This document shows positions 6,769 through 12,857 of a stretch of 13,000 nt of DNA, one piece after another; within the stretch, counting starts at the first letter, position 1, and every line of letters starts with the position of its first letter. The stretch is from positions 1 through 13,000 of the forward strand of contig CAAEKQ010000180.1 in assembly GCA_900756575.1 (NCBI GenBank). The letters are read 5' to 3'. The DNA is from an uncultured Oscillospiraceae bacterium (GTDB lineage: Bacteria; Bacillota; Clostridia; Oscillospirales; Oscillospiraceae). The notes under the pieces are model-generated. The model ran no database searches and was not told the origin of the DNA. It saw only the letters and a program-made list of their open reading frames with translations. The position numbers and the translations under genes are program-made.

Positions 6769-7094
6769 TGGATGATCTTTGCGCCGCTTGCCTTGATGGC
6801 GGCAGCATATTGCAGGGTCAGGGGATCGTGAGGCTTGGAGTTGAAGCCGGTGGGATGGGCCAGATCGCCGTCACCGAAGCCCTCCCGCTGCTTGAGATTC
6901 GTCCAGTCGCCAATGGTCACAATGGCAGCGCCGTTTTTCGCCAGGCCCACCAGATAGTCCACCACGGCGTCGGAGGGATACAGCTCCGGCCCCTGAAGGA
7001 AGTGGGGCAGGGCGTTGGCCGACAGCAGACGGCTCTTGAGAATCACGTTCCCCACCTTCAGGGGAGACATAATATGCTTGTATTTGCGGCTCAT
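6756..7094 (-). pseudogene. NADH:flavin oxidoreductase (Old Yellow Enzyme/BaiH-type), N-terminal stump
   Basis: The 112 codons encode the N terminus of the Old Yellow Enzyme/2,4-dienoyl-CoA reductase group: the opening KHIMSPLKVGNVILKSRLL is the usual FMN-barrel start, followed by a Pro/Tyr-containing loop, VDYLVGLAKNGAAIVTIGDW, and ALQ-like AAAIKASGAKIIQ, which in full proteins leads into the QLxHAGR strand. The frame then ends as DVL and stop inside a terminator hairpin. Full members run from about 350 residues to over 600, so most of the TIM barrel and any Fe-S and NADH domains are absent. No continuation was seen in other frames downstream. The start has a strong AAAGGAGAGG site and an upstream TATAAT, so it is probably still transcribed. 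It is most likely a 3'-deleted pseudogene. A functional short peptide is possible but has no support. Confidence 0.8.
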
Positions 7095-7109
7095 AGGGAT
7101 TCCTCTCCT

Positions 7110-7138
7110 TTGTTATCAATCTGTTAGTATTATAACAA
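7110..7138 (-). promoter_or_regulatory. -10 box with overlapping inverted repeat, upstream of the flavin enzyme stump
   Basis: On the minus strand an exact TATAAT (plus 7129-7134) lies about 35 bases before the ATG; the -35 region is poor. A perfect 7-bp inverted repeat, TTGTTAT (7110-7116) and ATAACAA (7132-7138) with 15 bases between, overlaps the -10 box and the likely transcription start. This position suits a repressor site. No other gene seems to need this promoter, as comEC lies upstream and ends at 7193. Confidence 0.45.
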
Positions 7139-7192
7139 GATCGTGGAGGGATGAACAGCGACGATTTGTGCGGTTCCTGTGGGATTTGGCAC

Positions 7193-9439
7193 TCAATCCG
7201 TTCCGCTGCATTCCACCCGGATGCCGTCCTCCGTGCCAATGCATCGGATGGTGCCCATTTGGTCGGTGCGGAAGATTTTCGCCCCGGCGGCTTGGATCCG
7301 GGAAAGAGTCTCACCGGCGGGATGGCCATAGCTGTTTTCCCCCACGCTGATTACCACGGCCTTGGGCGCGATTTTCCGCAGCAGCAGGGCGGAGGTGCTG
7401 TATTTTGAGCCGTGATGTCCGGCCACTAAGAGATCGGCATGGGGAACGGACTGGTTGCGGAGCAGCGCTGCTTCGCTGTCACTGCTCAAATCGCCGGTCA
7501 CCAGTACCGAGAAATCCGGGAGCGCGGCGTAAATGGAAAGGCCCGCTTCATTTCCGCCGGAGGATGGGGACACCGGGCCATAGACGGTGAGCCGGGTACT
7601 GCCAAGGGTGGCCTCCAAATCCTCGGAGACGGGATAGAGAGTGGTGCCGGATTTCTTTGCGGCGGCTTCGATGGCGGCGCGGTTTTCGTCGGGGATATCC
7701 GGCATGAGGATCACGTCCACGGGCATCCGCTCCAGCAGCTCCGGCACGCCGCCTGCATGATCCTCGTCATAATGGGTGAGAATCAGCAGCCGAATCCGGG
7801 AAATGCCCCGGGCAGAGAGATGATCCGCGGCCAAAGCCCCGGGATTGCTTTCACTGCCGCCGCAGTCGATGAGTACGCTCCCGCCGCCGGTTTCCAGCAG
7901 AAGGCTTTGCCCCTGACCCACATCCAGGGCGGTAAAGGACGGGCTAGCGGCATCCATTCGAACCAGCAGAAAACAGACGCACAGCCCTATTACGCCGCAG
8001 CACAGGGAGATGCTCCGGAGCTGCCCGGCTTTCGTCAAAACCAGCACCAGCAGCATGAGATATACCAGAATGGCCCCGGCAATTCCATAGCCCGTGGCGG
8101 TATACAGCGTGGCAAAGGGCACGTGGGCCATCAGCTTGCTGACCGTCATCACATACCGGTAGCCCCAGCCAATGACCCAGCCCATCACGCCGCCCACACC
8201 GGGCAGGAAAATCCCAATGAGGCCGGCGGGCAGGCTCATGGCAAAGCACAGGGATACAATGGACGCCGTCAGAAGATTGGTCACTGGGGAGACCAACGAA
8301 ATGGAGCTGAAATACAGGCCCATCAGCGGCAGGGTGAACACCACCGCCGACAGGGAGATGGAGAGATTTTGCAGAACACTGCCCACAACCCGATACCGAA
8401 GGTGCGGCTTGCGCTGCTGCATCAGGCGCTTGCACAGGGGATAGGCCAGCAGATGAATGCCCAGCACCGAAAGAAAGCTCAGCTGTAGGCCCCAGTTCAG
8501 AATACACCAGGGATTCTCCGCCATCAGCAGCACCCCGGACAGGGAAAGGGATGTGGCCCAGTCCGATTCCCGGGACAGCGCCCGATCCAAAAGCACGCAG
8601 CACTCCATTACGCAGGCCCGCACCACCGAGGGGGTGCATCCCGTTACCAGCGTAAAGCCAATGCACAGGGGAATGCCTAAAATCGCCCGGTGCCGGGACT
8701 TCCGGAGAAACGACAGCATACTCACCAGCACGGTCATATGCATCCCGGACAGGGCCAGAGTATGGTAAATGCCGGACTGCTGGAGCGTCTTCTTCTCGGC
8801 AAGGCTCAGGCCGCTACGGTCGCCTACAATTAGCGCCGCAGCATAGCCCTGCACATCCTCCGGAAAGCACCGGGTCACGGACTTTGATAGCGCGTGGGCA
8901 ATATACCGGGGCAGGTAGCGGAGGGAGAAGTCCGCGGGGACAATTTCCGGTTCGCCGCGCCCATAGCCGGTGAGATAAACGCCCTGGGTATAGCCGTAAT
9001 AATCCCCGCCGGCGGCGCTGTCCTGAAGGCTAAGCTCCACGGTGACGGCGTCTCCGGGAGAAATCTGCCCATCGTAGCCCTGGAGGTAGACATCCACGGT
9101 GCAGCTTTGGTTCTCAAAGCCGCACCGCAGGGGAACCCATTGCCCGCTGGCAGATTTTGTGCCATAGTCCAGGGCATGGCCGGAGACGGTCTGCGTGGTA
9201 CCGGCAAGCGATTTTACAGGAGCCACTGCCAGCTGCTGATATCCGGCGCTCCAGCCCATGCCCAGTGCGGCGGGTAGGAGAATCAGCGCCATCGCCCGGG
9301 TGTTTGCCGGAATCAGCGCGATAACGCCTGCCAGCAGCAAGCTTCCGGCGAAGAGAAACAGCCATTTCCCGGCGAGGGGAACCAGCCCCAGCGCCATACC
9401 CGCGCAGAGGGACAAACAGATTCGCAGCATTCGGCGCAT
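7193..9439 (-). CDS. comEC: ComEC/Rec2 DNA-uptake channel with C-terminal metallo-beta-lactamase domain
   Basis: A 748-residue membrane protein that carries incoming single-stranded DNA across the cytoplasmic membrane in natural transformation. Domain order is the usual one: two N-terminal membrane segments and a DUF4131 region with a predicted OB-like fold (about 1-180), the polytopic Competence domain (about 200-495, with LALSGMHM at 228-235 where the family has the conserved SGLH motif), and an extracytoplasmic metallo-beta-lactamase domain (about 500-748). Metal ligands are visible: THYDEDH at 555-561, TGD at 648-650, GHHGS at 674-678 and H706. The domain is therefore likely catalytically intact and may degrade the non-transported strand. 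Start at 9439 follows GGGGAG five bases upstream. It has its own promoter and lies downstream of the XRE gene on the same strand. Other competence genes are not in the window. Confidence 0.95.
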   Translation of the reverse strand: MRRMLRICLSLCAGMALGLVPLAGKWLFLFAGSLLLAGVIALIPANTRAMALILLPAALGMGWSAGYQQLAVAPVKSLAGTTQTVSGHALDYGTKSASGQWVPLRCGFENQSCTVDVYLQGYDGQISPGDAVTVELSLQDSAAGGDYYGYTQGVYLTGYGRGEPEIVPADFSLRYLPRYIAHALSKSVTRCFPEDVQGYAAALIVGDRSGLSLAEKKTLQQSGIYHTLALSGMHMTVLVSMLSFLRKSRHRAILGIPLCIGFTLVTGCTPSVVRACVMECCVLLDRALSRESDWATSLSLSGVLLMAENPWCILNWGLQLSFLSVLGIHLLAYPLCKRLMQQRKPHLRYRVVGSVLQNLSISLSAVVFTLPLMGLYFSSISLVSPVTNLLTASIVSLCFAMSLPAGLIGIFLPGVGGVMGWVIGWGYRYVMTVSKLMAHVPFATLYTATGYGIAGAILVYLMLLVLVLTKAGQLRSISLCCGVIGLCVCFLLVRMDAASPSFTALDVGQGQSLLLETGGGSVLIDCGGSESNPGALAADHLSARGISRIRLLILTHYDEDHAGGVPELLERMPVDVILMPDIPDENRAAIEAAAKKSGTTLYPVSEDLEATLGSTRLTVYGPVSPSSGGNEAGLSIYAALPDFSVLVTGDLSSDSEAALLRNQSVPHADLLVAGHHGSKYSTSALLLRKIAPKAVVISVGENSYGHPAGETLSRIQAAGAKIFRTDQMGTIRCIGTEDGIRVECSGTD

Positions 9440-9476
9440 TCTGACTCCCCTCTTTTACAATGGATTATTCGACTAA

Positions 9477-9504
9477 ATTATACCACAAAAGGAATGAAAG
9501 GCAA
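9477..9504 (-). promoter_or_regulatory. Extended -10 promoter for comEC
   Basis: On the minus strand TTGCCT (plus 9499-9504, 4 of 6) is followed after 16 bp by an exact TATAAT (plus 9477-9482) with a TGG extension just before it. It starts in the 76-bp gap after the XRE gene. No terminator separates the two genes, so comEC can also be reached by readthrough. Confidence 0.7.
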
Positions 9505-9515
9505 GAAAACGACAG

Positions 9516-9803
9516 TTATTCTGCGGACTTTGACTGAAGTTCCGCAATCAGCCGGTCGAATTCCTTCTGCTGGGGGGTGCCGTCGTCGTCAAAAATCAGA
9601 AAGTCCACGGGAACACCATAAAGCTCGGAGAGATTGGCGAACAGCTCTACCGTGCCCTCTGTCTCCCCCAGCTCGGTGCGGCGAAGGGTATCGGCGTCGG
9701 TGTGCAGCAGTTGGGCGGCCTGCTCCAGGGTATAATGATGGCTGAGCCGAAGCGCCAGAATTCGGGCGGCACTCTTTTTTATATCATAGTGGTAGTGTTT
9801 CAT
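9516..9803 (-). CDS. Small XRE-family helix-turn-helix regulator
   Basis: A 95-residue DNA-binding protein. The Cro/C1-type HTH spans about residues 15-69: TLEQAAQLLHTDADTLRRTELGE forms the helix-turn-helix, followed by the typical FANLSELYGVPVDFLIF closing helices. A charged tail of about 20 residues (QQKEFDRLIAELQSKSAE) could form a dimerising helix. The N terminus KHYHYDIKK is unusually rich in His and Tyr. Two ATGs are available, 9809 and 9803. The site AAGGA lies 2-3 bases before the first, which is too close, and 8-9 before the second, so I use 9803. The promoter region carries two Spo0A-like boxes, one inside the promoter spacer, so the gene may be repressed or timed by Spo0A in the way abrB is. 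Targets are unknown; the divergent LTA synthase gene and its own promoter are the natural candidates. Confidence 0.88.
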   Translation of the reverse strand: MKHYHYDIKKSAARILALRLSHHYTLEQAAQLLHTDADTLRRTELGETEGTVELFANLSELYGVPVDFLIFDDDGTPQQKEFDRLIAELQSKSAE

Positions 9804-9864
9804 GTTCATGATCCTTTCTGTTGTCGCGGCAGGTTGCCGGCAGGGATGGTCGGTTTACGCTTCT

Positions 9865-9893
9865 ATTATACCTGCAAACTTTTGTCGAAAAAA
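9865..9893 (-). promoter_or_regulatory. Promoter of the XRE gene
   Basis: On the minus strand an exact TATAAT (plus 9865-9870) stands about 60 bases before the ATG. With 17 bp spacing the -35 would fall in a T run (plus 9888-9893), only 2 of 6 matches, which suggests a weak or regulated promoter. A Spo0A-like box occupies the spacer. Confidence 0.55.
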
Positions 9894-9916
9894 GGGGGAA
9901 TTTGTCGAACGACAAA
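9880..9916 (+). promoter_or_regulatory. Two Spo0A-type boxes, 20 bp apart, the second a 16-bp perfect dyad
   Basis: TTTGTCGAA occurs exactly at 9881-9889 and again at 9901-9909. This matches the Spo0A box (TTTGTCRAA, core TGTCGAA) without mismatch. The 20-bp spacing puts both on the same face of the helix. The second copy continues into CGACAAA, making the perfect 7+2+7 palindrome TTTGTCGAACGACAAA (9901-9916). The first box lies between the -10 and -35 of the XRE gene, a classic repressing position. The dyad could alternatively be the operator of the XRE protein itself. Confidence 0.65.
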
Positions 9917-9924
9917 ATTTATTT

Positions 9925-9937
9925 TGTAAATTTTACA
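9925..9937. promoter_or_regulatory. 13-bp perfect palindrome in the divergent region
   Basis: TGTAAATTTTACA is a perfect 6+1+6 dyad placed 8 bp beyond the Spo0A-like dyad and about 30 bp upstream of the -35 region proposed for the LTA synthase gene. It is A/T-rich, so chance cannot be excluded, but its place among other sites makes a regulator site plausible. Confidence 0.35.
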
Positions 9938-9968
9938 GAAAAAGGCACGAAAACACAGAGAACAAGGG

Positions 9969-9997
9969 TATCCAACCGGCGGGATTTGTGATAAAAT
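9969..9997 (+). promoter_or_regulatory. Extended -10 promoter for the LTA synthase gene
   Basis: TAAAAT (9992-9997, 5 of 6) is preceded by TGA, giving an extended -10 element. The -35 at 17 bp spacing is TATCCA (3 of 6). The transcript would start near 10004, with TAGGAG (10025-10030) as a ribosome site ten bases before the ATG. Confidence 0.5.
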
Positions 9998-10040
9998 GAG
10001 GTTCTAGATATCATGTTCCACGAATAGGAGATTTATTTGC

Positions 10041-11900
10041 ATGAAATTCCACAGGCATACGGTAACTCATACGGCCCTTGTGACCGTGATTTCCCTGCTG
10101 GCCGCCTGGGGGCTGCTGTTTCTGACGGTGCTGATGATTCAGCCCGGGGGAGTGACGGAGACCCTGCGGATGTTCTGGCAGGACAAGCTGCTGATCCCAC
10201 TCAACGCCTTTCCCATTCTGGCGGTACTGCTGGTGTGCTACTGGACCCTTGGCAATCCCTTTGCGGCAGCGGGCACGGCGGGGCTGATCGTGAACCTTTT
10301 GTCCTACGTGAACCTGGTGAAAACCGATTGCCGGAACGATCCCTTTATTCCCGCCGACATCGGCCTTGTGCGGGAGGCGGTGAACGCAGCGGGGGAATAT
10401 ACCCTGAACCTCCACATCGGAACCCTGGCGGGCATTCTGGCGCTCAGCGTCCTGTGCTTCCTGCTGGCGGCGGTGTTTCGGGTGAAGCATCCCAGGTGGC
10501 AGGTGCGGGTGATCGGGGCCGTGGCGGTGCTGGGGGCCTTTGTGTGGAGTGTGCCCAAGGTCTATCAGAGCGTGGAGCTCTATACCCCCCGGGGGGAGAA
10601 TCTGTCCAAGAGCAACGTGCCGGAGGTATTTCGGCTCTGCGGCTTTCCCTATTGCTTCCTCCACAACTATGACCTCTATCCCATTGAAAAGCCAGAAGGC
10701 TACCAAAAATCCACGGTGGAGCAGTGGGCGGAGGAGGATGCGGCGGAATATACGAAGCCCGGCGTGCAGCCCAATGTGATTTTCATCATGTGCGAGAGCT
10801 ACAGCGACCTTTCTGACGAGGATGTGTTCCAGTATGCCGAGGAGGACAACCCCATGTATGGCTTCCACCGGCTGGCGGCGTCGGACCGGGCACGGAGCGG
10901 GCACATTGTGGTGAGCAACTACGGGGCCGGCACCGCCAACACGGAGTTTGACGTGCTCACCGGCATCCAGACCAATATGGTCTCGCCCAATAACGTCTCG
11001 TCGTTCCGGGTGATCCATAAGTCCATCAACGCCCTGCCCTGGGACTATCAGGCGGCAGGCTATGAAACCTATTTCACCCATCCCGGCTACAGCTGGTTCT
11101 ATAACCGGGACAACGTGTATCAGTTCCTGGGCATGGAGGAGCGGGTGTTCAACGAAACCTACACCGACGCAGATCGGAAGGGCACCATGATCTCCGACCA
11201 GGCATTCTATGAGCATCTCTCCGCCGCCCTGGACGAGAAGCTGGGGGGAGACAAGCCCCTGTTTGCCTATGGGGTCACCATCCAGAACCACCAGGCCTAT
11301 CCCTACAGCAAGTACGGCTTTGAACCGGAAAAGCCGCCCCTGAGCACCACCATCTCCGACGGCGCCATGGAGACCCTTTCGGTGTATCTGGAGGGCGTTC
11401 GGGATTCCACCGCCATGCTGGAGAAGCTCTGTGACTATTTCGACAGCCGGGAGGAGCCGATCCTGCTGGTGTTCTATGGCGATCACCGTCCGGCCCTAGG
11501 CCAGGATTACGGGGTGTATCGGGAGCTGGGGCTTATGACCGGCGAGACCGATTCAAGCGAGGACATCCTGGACACCTACAAGACCCCCTATCTCCTTTGG
11601 GCCAACAAGGCCTATGCCCCGGACTGCGACTTTGACAGCCTGGATCTCCCCGAAACCATCAGCTCCAATTTCCTGGGGGCGGCGGTCTATGAGCTTACGG
11701 GCATGACCGGCACGGATCCCTATTTCGATACCCTGGAGGAGCTGCGCCGGAGCCTGCCGGTGATCTCCCACGGGGTGTATGTAGACGGAACCGGAAACCT
11801 TTCCACCGAGACAACGGACAGCCAGGAGGAGGTTCTCCGGCGGCTGGCCTGGTGGAAATATTACCGGCTGAAGGACGAACCGCTGCATCAGGGCGGATAA
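10041..11900 (+). CDS. LTA synthase family protein (membrane sulfatase-fold phosphoglycerol transferase)
   Basis: A 619-residue protein with five N-terminal membrane segments (about 13-33, 52-69, 74-93, 125-145, 155-172), a linker, and an extracellular sulfatase-fold domain (about 240-600). Family members polymerise glycerol phosphate from phosphatidylglycerol into lipoteichoic acid or transfer it to other envelope glycans. Catalytic residues can be traced by alignment with LtaS: metal ligand E252 in FIMCESYS, the nucleophile T298 in GAGTANTEF, H347 in THPGYSWFYNRD, and D481/H482 in FYGDHRP. The domain is thus likely active. The start at 10041 fits TAGGAG. It is transcribed divergently from the XRE regulator and ends at a terminator, so it forms a single-gene unit. 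Whether it is the main LTA synthase or a primase or transferase paralogue cannot be told from sequence. Confidence 0.9.
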   Translation: MKFHRHTVTHTALVTVISLLAAWGLLFLTVLMIQPGGVTETLRMFWQDKLLIPLNAFPILAVLLVCYWTLGNPFAAAGTAGLIVNLLSYVNLVKTDCRNDPFIPADIGLVREAVNAAGEYTLNLHIGTLAGILALSVLCFLLAAVFRVKHPRWQVRVIGAVAVLGAFVWSVPKVYQSVELYTPRGENLSKSNVPEVFRLCGFPYCFLHNYDLYPIEKPEGYQKSTVEQWAEEDAAEYTKPGVQPNVIFIMCESYSDLSDEDVFQYAEEDNPMYGFHRLAASDRARSGHIVVSNYGAGTANTEFDVLTGIQTNMVSPNNVSSFRVIHKSINALPWDYQAAGYETYFTHPGYSWFYNRDNVYQFLGMEERVFNETYTDADRKGTMISDQAFYEHLSAALDEKLGGDKPLFAYGVTIQNHQAYPYSKYGFEPEKPPLSTTISDGAMETLSVYLEGVRDSTAMLEKLCDYFDSREEPILLVFYGDHRPALGQDYGVYRELGLMTGETDSSEDILDTYKTPYLLWANKAYAPDCDFDSLDLPETISSNFLGAAVYELTGMTGTDPYFDTLEELRRSLPVISHGVYVDGTGNLSTETTDSQEEVLRRLAWWKYYRLKDEPLHQGG

Positions 11901-12003
11901 ATATTCTGCACGAAGACTGCATCTTCTCGAAACCGGGAAGGTGCAGTTTTTTCGGCATGGGGCAAAGCAGCAGGAAGATGAGGGAAAGCAGAAGTGCCGT
12001 CAT
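11695..12003 (-). CDS. Possible small hydrophobic-peptide gene with strong ribosome site (doubtful)
   Basis: On the minus strand ATG at 12003 is preceded by a full AAGGAGG ribosome site with 5-base spacing, and the first residues form a membrane-like helix (MTALLLSLIFLLLCPMPKK). The frame then runs through the terminator hairpin and antisense into the end of the LTA synthase gene up to 11695, about 102 residues. That later part has the Arg/Pro-rich look of an antisense shadow. The real product, if any, is probably only the hydrophobic head. No family was recognised and no good promoter was found. Confidence 0.22.
   Translation of the reverse strand: MTALLLSLIFLLLCPMPKKLHLPGFEKMQSSCRIFIRPDAAVRPSAGNISTRPAAGEPPPGCPLSRWKGFRFRLHTPRGRSPAGSGAAPPGYRNRDPCRSCP
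11916..11952 (+). terminator. Intrinsic terminator after the LTA synthase gene
   Basis: An 11-bp stem (11916-11926 with 11937-11947, one G-U pair) is followed by six T (11947-11952), starting 15 bases after the stop codon. Confidence 0.9.
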
Positions 12004-12129
12004 AGGAGCCTCCTTGGAGATGGTAAACTTGTCCACCGTTAGGATAGCATAGATTCTGTGCGAAGTCCGTCGAAGGGGGAGAGAGGAAAAATTTTTTTGC
12101 GAGGACATAGACGACGATAGACTATGGTT

Positions 12130-12149
12130 CTGTTATGTCCTGTTATGTC
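12130..12149. repeat. Tandem 10-bp direct repeat
   Basis: CTGTTATGTC occurs twice without a gap (12130-12139, 12140-12149), followed by a degenerate third copy, TTGTCCTGTC (12150-12159). Ten bp per unit places every copy on the same helix face. Confidence 0.7.
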
Positions 12150-12162
12150 TTGTCCTGTCAGT

Positions 12163-12195
12163 GCGTAACATGCGAACATGTTACGCGTAACACGC
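12163..12195. repeat. Perfect 10-bp inverted repeat with 4-base loop plus extra arm copy
   Basis: GCGTAACATG (12163-12172) and CATGTTACGC (12177-12186) are exact reverse complements around CGAA, which reads TTCG on the minus strand. The arm start GCGTAACA is repeated at 12185-12192. No T run follows on either strand, so it is not a standard terminator. Confidence 0.75.
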
Positions 12196-12328
12196 AGAAT
12201 TCTAAATATTAAAACCTGTTGTGCTGCAATGGATATACGAATTTAGAGACAAAGTTAGCGTAATCAAACTTGCGCTGCAAAATTAATGATTAGCGTGCAA
12301 ACAATCAATTGTGCAGAGCTGCGGGACG

Positions 12329-12361
12329 AAAAACACCCACCCGGAACCCTCCGGATGGGTG
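12329..12361 (-). terminator. Intrinsic terminator after the HEAT-like gene
   Basis: On the minus strand a 12-bp stem (plus 12350-12361 with 12334-12345, one G-U pair) with a 4-base loop is followed by five T (plus 12329-12333). It begins 12 bases after the stop codon at 12374. On the plus strand the wobble pair becomes a mismatch, which confirms direction. Confidence 0.92.
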
Positions 12362-12373
12362 CATTTTGTAGGG

Positions 12374-12718
12374 TCATATGGCCGCATTTTCTTTTGAATT
12401 CTGCGCCCGTTTTGCCACATAGGGATGCTCGTCCCGGCAAAGCAGCTTCAAAACCGAACGTCCGTTTGGGGTGGGACGGCGGCCAATCAGCTCGGCAGCC
12501 TGCCACCGGGCATTGAATTGGGGATGGGCGGGGGCCGTGAGGATCAGCCGGTCAAGATAGCCATCGGAGGCCTCCTCGGAGAGGGTATCCAGCAGAACTT
12601 CCTGCTCGTTGTCCAGGGCAACGGCGGTCCAGAGCTCGTCCGAAAACTCCGTGGATTCCCGGGCGATGACGGCTTCGGCGGCGGGCGATTCTCCCGATAA
12701 GTGGGGCATTATGCGCAC
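12374..12718 (-). CDS. Small HEAT-repeat-like protein of unknown function
   Basis: A soluble, mostly helical protein of 114 residues with no membrane segment. The C-terminal half (NARWQAAELIGRRPTPNGRSVLKLLCRDEHPYVAKRA) has the look of HEAT-type helical repeats, with the pattern R-W-x-A-A-E-L-[IL]-G and a second helix ending D-E-x-P-Y-V-x-K-R-A. The N-terminal part is rich in Glu and Asp. I place the start at the GTG at 12718, because GGAG lies 9 bases upstream; the ATG at 12709 is three codons later and its distance of 18 is too long. The frame stays open up to 12940, but that part would be antisense to the divergent membrane gene and to its promoter. It has a clear terminator of its own. Function is not recognised; the repeats suggest a binding or scaffold role. 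Confidence 0.65.
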   Translation of the reverse strand: MRIMPHLSGESPAAEAVIARESTEFSDELWTAVALDNEQEVLLDTLSEEASDGYLDRLILTAPAHPQFNARWQAAELIGRRPTPNGRSVLKLLCRDEHPYVAKRAQNSKENAAI

Positions 12719-12748
12719 CGACGAGTTCTCCGGCGCCTGCTTTTTTGC

Positions 12749-12777
12749 TTGTAATCGGGGGTATTTTCGGATATGAT
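12749..12777 (+). promoter_or_regulatory. Sigma-A promoter for the right-end membrane gene
   Basis: TTGTAA (12749-12754, 4 of 6) and TATGAT (12772-12777, 5 of 6) are separated by 17 bp. The leader to the ATG at 12858 would be about 75 bases. The -35 lies about 30 bp from the start of the divergent HEAT-like gene. Confidence 0.6.
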
Positions 12778-12857
12778 GGAGGGGAACGGGAAAATGTGCC
12801 ACGTTTTGGGGCGCTGAGGACGCTTTATAGGTAAGAGGGAATAAGGAGGAATGTCGA

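Larger units (their letters stand above)
11953..12328. other. AT-richer intergenic region with several small repeats
   Basis: No supported gene lies here apart from the doubtful minus-strand peptide. Visible structures are an 8-bp inverted repeat (AGGACATA 12102-12109 with TATGTCCT 12134-12141), a tandem 10-bp repeat (12130-12149), a perfect hairpin (12163-12186) with a third partial copy of its arm, and two near-identical TTG[T/C]GCTGCAA words in the A/T-rich right half (near 12219 and 12269). From about 12197 the DNA is much richer in A and T than the coding regions. It may be a remnant of an older insertion or a site-rich control region. Confidence 0.5.

Noticed and set aside
7439..8488. 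349-codon open frame on the plus strand
   Set aside because: Antisense to comEC, low-complexity Gly/Gln/Ala composition, no family resemblance.
10011..11486. 491-codon open frame on the minus strand
   Set aside because: It is wholly antisense to the LTA synthase gene, is His/Gly/Pro-rich without recognisable domains, and arises from GC-rich third codon positions of the real gene.
12163..12186. Hairpin as a terminator
   Set aside because: The stem is perfect but neither strand has a T run after it, and both neighbouring genes already have better terminators.
12778..12817. Seven-codon leader peptide (ATG at 12794) behind GGAGGGG
   Set aside because: The predicted transcription start near 12784 would leave little or none of the ribosome site in the RNA, and no attenuator hairpin follows.
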